A program made the position numbers and the translations under genes. Under the pieces are notes generated by a model that worked only from the letters and a program-made list of their open reading frames with translations, was not told the origin of the DNA and ran no database searches. From Lachnospiraceae bacterium (GTDB lineage Bacteria; Bacillota; Clostridia; Lachnospirales; Lachnospiraceae): a DNA stretch of 64,000 nucleotides. Below are positions 36,251 to 44,504 of this stretch, piece by piece. Positions within the stretch are counted from its first letter, which is position 1. The number at the start of each line of letters is the position of its first letter. The stretch is from NCBI GenBank assembly GCA_017446045.1, contig JAFSRP010000018.1:186001-250000 (forward strand), given 5' to 3'.

Positions 36251-37561
36251 ATGGAAGTAAAAACTCCTGAGCATTTTAAAAAGCATATATATCTGCCGCA
36301 TATCGGTCAGCGCCTGATCAAAACGGCGGTGGCGGTCTTTATCTGCCTGCTGATCTATGTCCTGCGCAGTTACCATGGGCTGGTCCTGCACTCCTCGATC
36401 GCTGCGATCATCTGTATGCAGCCATATGTGGAAGATTCGAAGCGTATCGCCCGAAACCGGATCATCAGTACTGTCATGGGCGGTATCTGGGGCCTTCTGT
36501 TCCTTCTTCTCATGGAAGCGGTGCCGGGGATCTCATCCCATATGGTGCTCGTCTATTTCATCATGTCCCTGGGCGTGCTGCTGTCGCTGTATTCCTGTGT
36601 AGTACTGAAAGTGTCAGCCAGCGCGGCGCTGGCAGCTATCGTGTACCTTTGCGTCATCATCACCTATCCGGTGATAGATGATCCCCTCCGGTATGCCTTT
36701 GACCGTACGTTGGATACGATCATTGGCGTGGTCGTTGCACTGGTCGTCAATATGATCCACCTTCCGGTCAAAAAGCACCCGGAAAAGGTGTTTTTCCTGC
36801 ATTTAAAAGACATAGCTGTAGACCGCTATGCGATCCTGCCTTCCCGAGTTCTGATCGAATTGAACCGTCTATACGATGCCGGCGCGAAGATCTGCCTTGA
36901 GACCCGCTGGGCCCCGGCGTTTATGATATCCCAGATGAGCGCGGCACGCATTAATATGCCCGTCATCGTAATGGACGGCGCTGCTCTCTATGATATGCGG
37001 GAAAACATCTATTATGAACTGATGAAGATCCCGGAAGAAGACGTCAGGCTCCTTCGGACTGTGCTCAGAAAACTGGAGATCTGTGTCTGTATCTTTGCGG
37101 TGCGCTCCAATACCATGCTGATCTTCCACGACGGTCCTATGAGCGAAGGAGAGCAGCGGCACTATGAGATCATGCACAAAGCTCCCTATCGAAACTACAT
37201 GGACGGGATGTATGAGGATGATGACCAGGTGATCGCGCTTCGTTTTCTGGTCAAAAGCGAAGAGGGGGATGCCGCTTTTGAAATGGCCTGCAGCCTGCCG
37301 GAGATCAGGGGTAGATTCCGGATCGAAAAATACCGGATGGCAAAGGAAGACGGCTGGACCGGCATCTATTTCTATCGGGCTGACACTTCTGTCGAACATA
37401 TGGAGCAGAAGCTTATTGAAAGGATCAACGCGAAAAATACCGGCACACCTGTCGTACCGGTGCATCTCGTCCCGCCTTCCGGCGCTTATGATCCCGAGCA
37501 TGATGCCGCAGTATTGATTGGAAAGATATCCTCGGAGTATATGAATGTAAAGTTTTTCTGA
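36251..37561 (+). CDS. FUSC/ArAE-like membrane domain fused to a degenerate HAD domain
   Basis: A 436-residue protein. Residues 15-170 form about six membrane helices of the FUSC / aromatic acid exporter type (RLIKTAVAVFICLLIYVL; SIAAIICMQPYVEDS; GGIWGLLF; RTLDTIIGVVVALVVNMI). Residues 180-436 follow the course of a Cof-type HAD phosphatase (ILPSRVLIELNRLYDAGAKICLETRWAP; PVIVMDGAALYD), but the DxDGT nucleophile motif and the GDxxND acidic pair are missing. The tail may therefore be a binding domain and not an enzyme. It lies 33 nt after the LtaS-like gene, and a terminator follows it. Confidence 0.72.
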   Translation: MEVKTPEHFKKHIYLPHIGQRLIKTAVAVFICLLIYVLRSYHGLVLHSSIAAIICMQPYVEDSKRIARNRIISTVMGGIWGLLFLLLMEAVPGISSHMVLVYFIMSLGVLLSLYSCVVLKVSASAALAAIVYLCVIITYPVIDDPLRYAFDRTLDTIIGVVVALVVNMIHLPVKKHPEKVFFLHLKDIAVDRYAILPSRVLIELNRLYDAGAKICLETRWAPAFMISQMSAARINMPVIVMDGAALYDMRENIYYELMKIPEEDVRLLRTVLRKLEICVCIFAVRSNTMLIFHDGPMSEGEQRHYEIMHKAPYRNYMDGMYEDDDQVIALRFLVKSEEGDAAFEMACSLPEIRGRFRIEKYRMAKEDGWTGIYFYRADTSVEHMEQKLIERINAKNTGTPVVPVHLVPPSGAYDPEHDAAVLIGKISSEYMNVKFF

Positions 37562-37653
37562 TGCTGTATTTCCTATGTGGTCTTCGAATGTTTTACATTG
37601 TTTCTTATATACAAAAGGATTCTGAAATAAAACCGTAATGATATTTCTCAAAT

Positions 37654-37676
37654 CGTCCGTGGATACGGACGTTTTT
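37654..37676 (+). terminator. Terminator after the FUSC-HAD gene
   Basis: CGTCCGT/ACGGACG, a perfect 7-bp stem around GGAT, followed by TTTTT. It lies about 93 nt after the stop codon. Confidence 0.8.
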
Positions 37677-37763
37677 ATATTGTACGATAGATATCAGGAA
37701 AGTGCAGAAATGCATGTTCGTAAATAATTCTTGCAGGATAGGTCTGCAGACAAGGAGGAACCC

Positions 37764-38531
37764 ATGAAGCATCATGCATGGAAGATAACAGCCCTTACAG
37801 TCCTGATATCTGTCGGATTAGCCATCACAGCATTTGCCGCTCAAAATGTCAGCTGGACAAAAGTTAAGCTGTCCGGGAAAGGCGTGGCAAGATGGAATTT
37901 TGAACGCACGGAACAGCTCAAAAAGAAAAATGTTGCAGGCTACGAGATCGAAGTCTATGAAAACAACGGATTCAGCACGAAAGAGTGGGAATTGATCGAA
38001 TGCATGGGAAAGACCAGGCATGAAAAGCTGGAGATCACCGAACCAGGCACTTACAGTTTCCGTGTGCGCGCCCGGATGCTGGACGGCAGCGTCACAAACT
38101 GGTCCCCGGAAAGCAATGCAGTCACGATCAACGAAAAAAAGCTGAACAGGATCAAAAACAACAACGCCGGAAACAAGCCCGATCCTTCAAAAAAGGAAAA
38201 ACATAAAGAGGAAAAACATAAAAAAGGTTGGGCACTGGAAGACGGAACGTGGTCCTACTATACGGATGACGGCAGTGAGCTGACAGGATGGCTCCACATC
38301 AACGGCCGCTGGTATTATTTAGACGAGAATGGAGAAATGCTTACCGGATGGATCCGTAACGGCGAGAAGGTCTATTATCTGGATGAGGAATCAGGCGCCA
38401 TGGCAACCGGTGAAACAACGGTCGATGGTGAAAATCATACCTTTGATGCATCCGGAGCAAAGGCCGATGATAAGATCGTAGAAGAACAGGAGATCGAAGA
38501 TACTGAGGTACAGAATATCACGATCGAATAA
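37764..38531 (+). CDS. Secreted protein with cell-wall-binding repeats
   Basis: A 255-residue exported protein. The signal peptide runs to about residue 26 (ITAFAA). A beta-rich domain like fibronectin type III (about 27-128; YEIEVYENNG, GTYSFRVRARMLDG) is followed by a basic linker (NNNAGNKPDPSKKEKHK) and about three choline-binding-type repeats (about 165-235; GTWSYYTDDGSELTGWL, GRWYYLDENGEMLTGWI). The Trp/Tyr/Gly repeats usually bind wall polymers. The C-terminus is acidic. AAGGAGG 5 nt before ATG 37764 sets the start. It sits between two terminators, so it is probably monocistronic. Confidence 0.82.
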   Translation: MKHHAWKITALTVLISVGLAITAFAAQNVSWTKVKLSGKGVARWNFERTEQLKKKNVAGYEIEVYENNGFSTKEWELIECMGKTRHEKLEITEPGTYSFRVRARMLDGSVTNWSPESNAVTINEKKLNRIKNNNAGNKPDPSKKEKHKEEKHKKGWALEDGTWSYYTDDGSELTGWLHINGRWYYLDENGEMLTGWIRNGEKVYYLDEESGAMATGETTVDGENHTFDASGAKADDKIVEEQEIEDTEVQNITIE

Positions 38532-38551
38532 TCAATATACAAAAGACTGAC

Positions 38552-38585
38552 ATAAAACCGATGGATGTTTTCCATCGGTTTTTTG
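38552..38585 (+). terminator. Strong terminator after the wall-binding protein gene
   Basis: AACCGATGGA/TCCATCGGTT, a 10-bp perfect stem over a short T-rich loop, followed by TTTTG. An A-run on the left side gives some activity for the convergent recombinase gene too. Confidence 0.88.
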
Positions 38586-38611
38586 TATACCGGAATCAAT
38601 CTCTATAAAGA

Positions 38612-39724
38612 TCAGGTTTCGCGTAATTTGACAGAGCGGTAAGTACGACGTTTTGTCTCCTCTTTCTGCTGCACATAATATTTCGATGAAGTGGCAGGAG
38701 AGGAGTGCCCGAGTGCGTCCTGGATCTCCTTGAGCCCGACATTGTTGGATTCATCAGCGAGCAGATTCGTTGCAAAGGTCGATCGCAGTTTATGAACCGT
38801 AATATCATCGGTACCTGTTACAGCGGTCGTATATTTTTTAACCATGCGTTCGATGGAACGCGCGGTCATTCTCGTGTGATCACGAGAAATAAAGAGCGCA
38901 TTTTTGTTGTCATCATCAGGTTCATAACGCCCCGGATCATTGAAAAGATAATCCCGAAGAGCGTCCTCGACCTCGTTGCTCATGTATACACGGTCGGCTT
39001 TGTTGCCTTTTCGGATGATCCTGATCGATCCATCTTCAAAATCCACGTCAGAAATATTAATACCAACACATTCGGATACACGAATACCAGTGCCAAGGAT
39101 CAGAGTACAGATCGCAAGATCACGTTTTGACGTTTTTTCGTTCCATTTTTCCTGTCTGGTAGATGCTTTATTTGCTGACGCGCCGCGGGATCCTTCAATA
39201 TCATCGAGAAGCTGTGCGCTTTGATGCGGTTCGAGATATTTGATGGGTTTATCCTTTGATACTTTTAGTACCACTGCAGACACAGGGTCGTTTGTTATTA
39301 AATTCACAATGTTGTCTGTGGTCAGGTAATAGTGATAAAACTTTCTCAATACAGCAAGCTTATGGGCACGTGAATTTTTGGTGTTAGTCCTGACGGTGCC
39401 GTCAGCTGATTCATATTTTGAAAGATAGGTCCGCACATAATAACGAATGTCACTCATGGTCATGGATTCCAGACATTGAGCCGGCAGATCCCTGATCGGA
39501 ATATCAGCGTATTCCGGTTTATAATCATGCAGAAATTCAAAAAAGATCCCGAGATCCGTCGCGTAACTTAATCTGGTCGATACAGCGGATTCTACATCGT
39601 CAGCCATATACGCGAAAAAATCCGAAGCGAATCTGGGAAGTTCATCAAGTTTTTGAAAAAGCTTTTCCTCGAGCTTTTCATCGTATTGTCTGCGGTATGG
39701 GATATTTTTAATTATTTTTGCCAT
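38612..39724 (-). CDS. Tyrosine recombinase / integrase (XerC/D-like)
   Basis: A 370-residue site-specific recombinase. The N-terminal 150 residues are a SAM-like core-binding domain. The catalytic domain carries all residues: Arg215 (GTGIRVSE), Lys239 (RKGNK), His311 and Arg314 (VHKLRSTFATN), His340 (ALGHSSPATS) and a Tyr at 349 or 350 (SSKYYV). It should break and rejoin DNA at paired 11-13 bp half-sites. No phage or transposon genes are nearby, so it may be a chromosome-dimer or cassette recombinase. AAAGGAAA precedes the ATG. Its promoter and an adjoining double palindrome lie upstream at 39844-39907. Confidence 0.9.
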   Translation of the reverse strand: MAKIIKNIPYRRQYDEKLEEKLFQKLDELPRFASDFFAYMADDVESAVSTRLSYATDLGIFFEFLHDYKPEYADIPIRDLPAQCLESMTMSDIRYYVRTYLSKYESADGTVRTNTKNSRAHKLAVLRKFYHYYLTTDNIVNLITNDPVSAVVLKVSKDKPIKYLEPHQSAQLLDDIEGSRGASANKASTRQEKWNEKTSKRDLAICTLILGTGIRVSECVGINISDVDFEDGSIRIIRKGNKADRVYMSNEVEDALRDYLFNDPGRYEPDDDNKNALFISRDHTRMTARSIERMVKKYTTAVTGTDDITVHKLRSTFATNLLADESNNVGLKEIQDALGHSSPATSSKYYVQQKEETKRRTYRSVKLRET

Positions 39725-39843
39725 TCTGATGATTTCCTTTTGGATTATTTCTATTTTATTATGTTGTAATTGATCCGGCTATATAATATACACTTATGTG
39801 AACGAATCCTGAATCGTCCGTTTTTTAAGCATCGATTTACCGT

Positions 39844-39872
39844 ATTATACCACTTCTTCTGTTTATATTCAA
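39844..39872 (-). promoter_or_regulatory. Promoter of the tyrosine recombinase gene
   Basis: Reading the minus strand: TTGAAT (39872-39867), 17 nt, TATAAT (39849-39844) with TGG just before it. Transcription would start near 39837, giving a leader of about 110 nt that is A/T-rich and has no gene. Confidence 0.72.
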
Positions 39873-39875
39873 TAA

Positions 39876-39907
39876 TTGCGTCGCAAAACTATCGTTTTGC
39901 GACGCAA
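39876..39907. repeat. 32-bp double palindrome next to the recombinase promoter
   Basis: Two 14-bp perfect inverted arms flank TATC. Each arm itself contains an 11-bp palindrome, TTGCGTCGCAA and TTGCGACGCAA, with centres 21 bp apart, about two helix turns. It ends 3 bp upstream of the recombinase -35. The core can also be read as 11-bp arm, 6-bp spacer, 11-bp arm (28 bp), the layout of a Xer dif site. No T-run follows on either strand, so a simple terminator is unlikely. Confidence 0.8.
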
Positions 39908-39952
39908 AATGTATATCTCTCCCATTTCATCCATTTTTCAAAAATGGCATTT

Positions 39953-40822
39953 TTACATCGTATTTCCCGTAATAGCCTGATCTGTTTTATTCCACTTTTT
40001 ATTCCAGATCTCCATGATTTCCGGATAATATCTTTTGTTCATAAGTTTGAGCGCCCATACCGCGGCAAAAGCAGCCGCAGCGAATGTGATGATATCCCCA
40101 ATGCCGATAGAGGTCATGACACCGGCGTTGGCGCCCAGATCTCCGCGGATGAATTCCAAAAAATCCACACTGAAATGTCCCAGGATCGTTGGCCAGAGAT
40201 TGCCGGTTCTGAGGTACACTGCACCAAAGAGCATGCCAACCCCGATGGCATATACTGATTGTATCGCGACAGCAACAGGATCTCCGCCCACAAACGCGTT
40301 TAAGAGATGAACGAGCCCAAACACGATCGAAGACAGCCAGAAGATCACCGGGATACTCTTTTCATTGCGGATCGTACGCATATAATTTGCGATACCAAGG
40401 CCCCGGAAAGCGATCTCCTCTCCGAAACCCGGTGCAAGAGCTTTCAGGAAAGCGAGAGATACGCTGCCGATCCCGAAAGTGATCCAGCTGACGACACTGC
40501 CGATATAATGAAATACAAGAAAAGGTGCCAGCATCATAAGGCCGATTTTCAGCCCGCCTTTTACAAGGTAGCCTTCAAAACGCCTCCGAAATAAAAACTT
40601 ATATATCCCAGCGGCGATCAGAGCGCCAAGTGCGGCCCCTATTCCGGAAGCGACTTTCGTGGTATTCCCGGCGACATTCATTTCCGTTATGTATCCGGGG
40701 ATAAATCTTCCCAGTGTTACGTCGAGATTGCTTCCCAAAGAAATAAATATGTTGACAAAGATCGCCAGCAAAAAATACTCAATGACCGGATGTCCCGGGG
40801 TTTTGTGTTTTTTCTCTATCAT
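39953..40822 (-). CDS. CPBP-family intramembrane glutamic protease
   Basis: A 289-residue membrane protein with about eight helices. The Abi/CPBP (CAAX protease, PF02517) motifs are EExxxR as GFGEEIAFRG near residue 135, then FGLVHLLNAF near 168 and GHFSVDFLEF near 214, together giving the Glu, Arg and His residues of the active site. Bacterial members are associated with bacteriocin immunity, peptide maturation or membrane protein cleavage; the substrate here is unknown. The ATG at 40822 is 21 nt downstream of the YccF gene end, so both may form a short operon. Confidence 0.88.
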   Translation of the reverse strand: MIEKKHKTPGHPVIEYFLLAIFVNIFISLGSNLDVTLGRFIPGYITEMNVAGNTTKVASGIGAALGALIAAGIYKFLFRRRFEGYLVKGGLKIGLMMLAPFLVFHYIGSVVSWITFGIGSVSLAFLKALAPGFGEEIAFRGLGIANYMRTIRNEKSIPVIFWLSSIVFGLVHLLNAFVGGDPVAVAIQSVYAIGVGMLFGAVYLRTGNLWPTILGHFSVDFLEFIRGDLGANAGVMTSIGIGDIITFAAAAFAAVWALKLMNKRYYPEIMEIWNKKWNKTDQAITGNTM

Positions 40823-40843
40823 ATACTCTGCTATTCCGTTGAC

Positions 40844-41221
40844 TTAAAACACCTTGGTTCGCTCTACAACAGCACCGAAAGGATGAAGAGCGAGCCCCGC
40901 AATCTTGAAAAACTGCTTTCCGAAAGGGATCCCCACGATTGTGATACACAGAATGATGCCGATAATGAAATTGCCCAGCGCCAGCTCAAGACCCCCGAAT
41001 ATGAACCACAGTACATTCAGAAGGAAAGAGGCTGCTCCTGCATCTTCATATCTGACCTCTTTGCCGAAGGGATTCAGGGAAATGCTGCTGAGCTTGAAGC
41101 ACTGCATTCCCACCGGGATCCCGATGATTGTAATGCACCAGAGGCAGCCTGTAAGGACCCAGCCGATGGCGCTGATCAGTCCGCCGAAAATGATCCATAA
41201 AATGTTCAGTAATACTCTCAT
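40844..41221 (-). CDS. YccF (DUF307) membrane protein
   Basis: A 125-residue protein made of two similar halves, each LLNxLWxIFGGL followed by an IxIxGIPxGxQxFK motif and LxPFG, typical of the YccF family. It has about four membrane helices. The function is not known. ATG 41221 is chosen because GGGAGAG lies 6 nt before it; an in-frame ATG at 41254 would add MYESKIKGEKH but has no ribosome site. The CPBP protease gene follows after 21 nt. Confidence 0.85.
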   Translation of the reverse strand: MRVLLNILWIIFGGLISAIGWVLTGCLWCITIIGIPVGMQCFKLSSISLNPFGKEVRYEDAGAASFLLNVLWFIFGGLELALGNFIIGIILCITIVGIPFGKQFFKIAGLALHPFGAVVERTKVF

Positions 41222-41540
41222 ATGCTTCTCTCCCTTTATTTTAGACTCATACAATGTTCACTATCATTTGATGTAGGCACACGGTCATCGCATTATTCAT
41301 AACATCCGATATATTTTCTCTGACGAGGTGTCCGTCTTTCATGGAGTAATCCCGGTAGACTGTCTGATAGTTTCCGTTGCACATCCATATGAGACCGTTG
41401 TGTTCATAATCATATACAAAAGTGCAAGTGAGCACATTTATCAAAAACATACACATCATTGATCATATTTTACCATATATCGTATATTTAGGGTCGCTAA
41501 AGCTTAAAAATGTAAATAACATCAAGTTCTCCACAGCATA
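41222..41540. other. Gene-poor A/T-rich stretch upstream of the YccF gene
   Basis: On the minus strand TATGGTAAAAT (41477-41467) resembles the extended -10 used elsewhere in this window and could drive yccF with a leader of about 240 nt. A 70-codon frame (41459-41247) opens right at the predicted transcript start but has no ribosome site, is rich in Met and Cys, and matches nothing I recognise, so I do not call it. The rest shows no structure. Confidence 0.4.
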
Positions 41541-41586
41541 AAGAAATTCCCGATCCGGCCAGATAAGGCCGGTTCGGGAATTTTCG
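41541..41586 (-). terminator. Strong terminator of the three-small-gene unit
   Basis: A 17-bp stem with a single mismatch (AAATTCCCGA and GGCC arms, 41544-41560 with 41567-41583) around AGATAA. Reading the minus strand it is followed by CTTTATG. It lies about 50 nt beyond the last small gene. Confidence 0.8.
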
Positions 41587-41633
41587 ATTCTGCTCTGATT
41601 TCAATACCTGCAAGCCTGATCCTGATAGAGCAG

Positions 41634-41756
41634 TCATATGCCGTACTCCGCAATACGCTCCTCTCCCCGGATCTCATAAAGAAAGTCCAGGTATTCCTGG
41701 TCAGTCATGCCGACAACTCCTGTATAAAACCTGTAAATGCTCAGATCCTCCGTCAT
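41634..41756 (-). CDS. 40-residue small protein, unknown
   Basis: This short frame (MTEDLSIYRF, TDQEYLDFLYEI, ERIAEYGI) starts with ATG 41756, two bases after the stop of the preceding small gene, with GGAGG about 11 nt upstream inside that gene. The arrangement suggests translational coupling. The protein is acidic and probably helical. No family is recognised. A longer frame to 41882 overlaps the preceding gene and is unlikely. Confidence 0.5.
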   Translation of the reverse strand: MTEDLSIYRFYTGVVGMTDQEYLDFLYEIRGEERIAEYGI

Positions 41757-41757
41757 A

Positions 41758-41943
41758 TCAGTCGTCACCTCCGATAATGAACCCGTCCAGAAATCCGTCT
41801 TCATAAGCATCGTCCCTTGCATTCTTCTGCCTGCGATCAAACTCTCTGCGTTCCTGCCTGGACATGGAAGCATATAATACATTCAGCTCCCTGTCCGTAA
41901 GTACTACATAGTGCAGCTTTTCTTTTCTTCCAAATCCAAACAT
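41758..41943 (-). CDS. 61-residue small protein, unknown
   Basis: The protein begins MFGFGRKEKLHYVVLTDREL and ends in an acidic GFLDGFIIGGDD. Its centre (SRQERREFDRRQKNARDD) is strongly charged and helical. AAAGGAG with 7 nt spacing is one of the best ribosome sites in the region and supports it as a real gene. No family or function is recognised. It lies between two other small genes on the same strand. Confidence 0.6.
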   Translation of the reverse strand: MFGFGRKEKLHYVVLTDRELNVLYASMSRQERREFDRRQKNARDDAYEDGFLDGFIIGGDD

Positions 41944-41999
41944 TCAAAACTCCTTTCCGCAGCTTTGTTCTGCTTACTGTTACGGCAAACGCTCAAAAC

Positions 42000-42230
42000 T
42001 CAGGCGCTCATCTCCACCCATGCTCCTCTTGCCTGGAGAGAATCGTTGCTCCGGGTAAACACTGATCTCATGATAAGTGCGCCGTCTGCGCGCCCTGTTA
42101 CCACCATACGGTCCGACCAGCGGAAATTACGGTTGGCGATCCTGCTCGCGGTGCTCTTGATCTTCGCAAGGCTTCCCGCCTTGAAGATATGGCGGTCATT
42201 CAGTGTTGCGGTATATACGATATCCTTCAT
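42000..42230 (-). CDS. 76-residue small protein, unknown
   Basis: A basic protein beginning MKDIVYTATLNDRHIFKAGS, with AKIKSTASRIANRNFRWSDR and TGRADGALIMRS. The alternation of basic and hydrophobic residues suggests a small folded, perhaps nucleic-acid-binding, protein, but no family is recognised. AAAGGAAA lies 6 nt before the ATG. It heads a run of three small genes ending at the strong terminator at 41541-41586. The 246 nt upstream are A/T-rich, with a GAGCCG/CGGCTC hairpin close to the start and no gene. Confidence 0.6.
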   Translation of the reverse strand: MKDIVYTATLNDRHIFKAGSLAKIKSTASRIANRNFRWSDRMVVTGRADGALIMRSVFTRSNDSLQARGAWVEMSA

Positions 42231-42476
42231 GGCAGTTTCCTTTCTTATACGAGAGCCGTCAGATCCGGCTCTTCTCTTCCTGTATCTGCCATAAGTCTAC
42301 TATTTATCCTGTCCAAAATTAAGGACAGCAAAGTCCTGTTTGGCCAATTAAACCAATTAAATTGAAATTTAAAAGAAAACACCGATCCTGACAGTAAAGG
42401 TCCATATCTTACTGAACCTCGTCCTCTTAGAACCGGCATTCTTTAAAAAGCTTCAGAAACTGTTTCTTTCTTGGTA

Positions 42477-43421
42477 TTATCTTCTGTTCAGCGCACAGTA
42501 TGCTGCCGCTGTCTCTGCTGCCAGTGCCGCGTTGTTGCAGACCAACCGGATATTGGATTCCAGACTGTCACCATCAGTCAGTTCCTTGACTTTTGCCAGC
42601 AGGTAAGGTGTGGAGGCTTTGCCCCGGATCCCCTCCTCTTTAGCCTGTCGCAGGGCCTCTTCGATAGCCCTGTTGATTACCGCCGGATCCATGGAATATT
42701 CTTCAGGGATCGGATTCGCAACGAGGATCCCGCCTGCATTGGGCATGTCCTTTTGTACCTTTAACAGGCGCGCAAGCTCCTCCGGAGTATCCATTCGGTA
42801 ATCCACGCCGAATCCGCTCTTTCTGGTGTAGAACGCGGGCAGTTCTTCAGTGCCGTATCCGATTACGGGAACTCCCTTGGTCTCCAGGTATTCCAAGGTC
42901 AGGCCCAGATCCAGAATGGATTTTGCGCCTGCACATACGACCATGACCGGTGTTTTAGAAAGCTCCTCTAGATCAGCGGAAATATCCATGGTCACCTCTG
43001 CACCGCGGTGAACGCCGCCGATTCCCCCGGTAGCGAAGACAGAGATTCCCGCCATATACGCGATCATCATGGTCGTTGTGACTGTTGTAGCACCGTCCAT
43101 CCCCTTACTGACCAGCACCGGGATATCCCGCCGGGATGCTTTGGTCACTTTTGTCCCGGCCATTCCCAGGTATTCGATTTCATCCTTCGAAAGACCCGCT
43201 TTCAGCCTTCCGCCGATGACGGCAATAGTAGCCGGTACGGCGCCATGCTCACGGATGATGTTTTCTACATTCAGTGCAGTCTCAACGTTCTGAGGATAGG
43301 GCATACCATGGGAAATGATGGTTGATTCCAGCGCCACCATCGGGCGGTCCTCTTCTACTGCCGAAGCGACTTCCGGACTGACATCGAGATACTTTTTGTA
43401 ATGATCATTGATACCATTCAT
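42477..43421 (-). CDS. psuG: Pseudouridine-5'-phosphate glycosidase
   Basis: It splits pseudouridine 5'-phosphate to uracil and ribose 5-phosphate, the second step of pseudouridine breakdown. The 314 residues carry the family signatures VALESTIISHGMPYPQN near 30, VIGGRLKAGL near 67, the catalytic-Lys region TKVTKASRRD near 92, and ATGGIGGVHRGAE near 132. It lies 15 nt downstream of the kinase that makes its substrate, so the pair forms a complete salvage unit. Confidence 0.95.
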   Translation of the reverse strand: MNGINDHYKKYLDVSPEVASAVEEDRPMVALESTIISHGMPYPQNVETALNVENIIREHGAVPATIAVIGGRLKAGLSKDEIEYLGMAGTKVTKASRRDIPVLVSKGMDGATTVTTTMMIAYMAGISVFATGGIGGVHRGAEVTMDISADLEELSKTPVMVVCAGAKSILDLGLTLEYLETKGVPVIGYGTEELPAFYTRKSGFGVDYRMDTPEELARLLKVQKDMPNAGGILVANPIPEEYSMDPAVINRAIEEALRQAKEEGIRGKASTPYLLAKVKELTDGDSLESNIRLVCNNAALAAETAAAYCALNRR

Positions 43422-43436
43422 ACTGTATGACCTCTT

Positions 43437-44429
43437 TTATGATCTTTCTTTTTGATATTTATTAAGGAGTTTCGCGGCTTCTGTCCGTCTCAGAACTGTT
43501 TCCTTCTGACTTACCGCGAGGGTCCCGGCAGACAGTACGAAACCGGCTCGTTCCCCGGATGCCATGGGAAGGAAAAAACTACGGACCATGGCTGCGGTTG
43601 CGGCATCGCCGGCGCCGTTGACGCAGGCCGCATCCACGGGATCCGCTTTGAGGAAGACGGTCTCTTCACCACGTGCCGCACAGCAGATCCCTTCGTTTCC
43701 CAGGCTCAGGAACACATGTTCAACACCGAATTCTACCAGTGCTGTTGCCGCTTCTGCAGCAGAGCTTTGGTCACGTATGGCGATACCGCTCAGCACCTCG
43801 GCCTCTAGGCGGTTGGGCTTCATCGCGAAAATACGGGAAAGGACCGGCTTCAGACGAGCAGCCTTGATCACAGAGACCGGATCCGCAAAGAGGGGCACAC
43901 GGCAGTTTTCCGACAGGAAACGGATGGCTTTTTCTTCAAGGTTCGTGTCCAGGACTACGGCACCGGAGGCATTGATGATATCCATCCGCGCTTCGAGCGC
44001 CTTTTCATCCAGCGCCTTTAAGATCTCGGCATCACAGACAGCCAGGTCCATCTCTCCGTCCGGGCCGCAGATGTAGACATAAGTTGAAGTAGCGGCACCA
44101 TGGACCTTCAGGGAGGGCGAAAGATCGATCCCATACCCTGCTGCTTCTTTCTTGATAAGTCCGGCCCAGCGGTCGGATGAAAGGGCGCTCATCATCCGCA
44201 CATCCGCTCCCAGACAGGAAAGATTCCTTGCGATGTTGAATCCGACGCCGCCAAGGGAACTGCTGACCCTGCCGGGATTGGAGTCCCGCATGATCAAAGG
44301 GCCGTCTGCCCTTGCCTGAATATCCGCATTGATCCCACCGACGACCATGATCGGGAGATCCGGAGCAAAGCAGGCCGCTGGCTCAATATATGTACTCTTG
44401 CGTTGTTTCTGTGTTCCTGTATCCATCAT
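43437..44429 (-). CDS. psuK: PfkB-family kinase, probable pseudouridine kinase
   Basis: A ribokinase-fold kinase of about 330 residues. It has the N-terminal sugar-binding glycines (GGINADIQA; SSLGGVGFNIARNL), the middle MKPNRLEAEVL and the C-terminal anion hole/catalytic Asp motif NGAGDAATAAM. Position directly upstream of psuG points to pseudouridine as substrate. That is inference from context. The start is uncertain: ATG 44465, 44438, 44429 and 44426 are in frame, and GGAG lies just before 44429/44426. A TATAAT-like sequence near 44443 would exclude the first if it is the promoter. Confidence 0.85.
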   Translation of the reverse strand: MMDTGTQKQRKSTYIEPAACFAPDLPIMVVGGINADIQARADGPLIMRDSNPGRVSSSLGGVGFNIARNLSCLGADVRMMSALSSDRWAGLIKKEAAGYGIDLSPSLKVHGAATSTYVYICGPDGEMDLAVCDAEILKALDEKALEARMDIINASGAVVLDTNLEEKAIRFLSENCRVPLFADPVSVIKAARLKPVLSRIFAMKPNRLEAEVLSGIAIRDQSSAAEAATALVEFGVEHVFLSLGNEGICCAARGEETVFLKADPVDAACVNGAGDAATAAMVRSFFLPMASGERAGFVLSAGTLAVSQKETVLRRTEAAKLLNKYQKERS

Positions 44430-44504
44430 AAACTCCATTATATCAATTCCGGAGGCTTCCGTCATCAGGAGAATAACGACTGAAAAATACTGCTGTTTTC
44501 TGCA

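Noticed and set aside
39876-39907. Reading the double palindrome simply as a terminator of the CPBP protease gene
   Set aside because: No T-tract follows the stem on either strand, and its position right at the recombinase -35 fits a protein-binding or recombination site better.
41247-41459. 70-codon minus-strand frame opening at a predicted transcript start upstream of the YccF gene
   Set aside because: It has no ribosome site, is rich in Met and Cys, and resembles no family. It may be the leader of the YccF transcript and not a gene.
42245-42439. 64-codon minus-strand frame upstream of the three small genes
   Set aside because: It has no ribosome site and an irregular composition. The region is A/T-rich intergenic sequence with a small hairpin.
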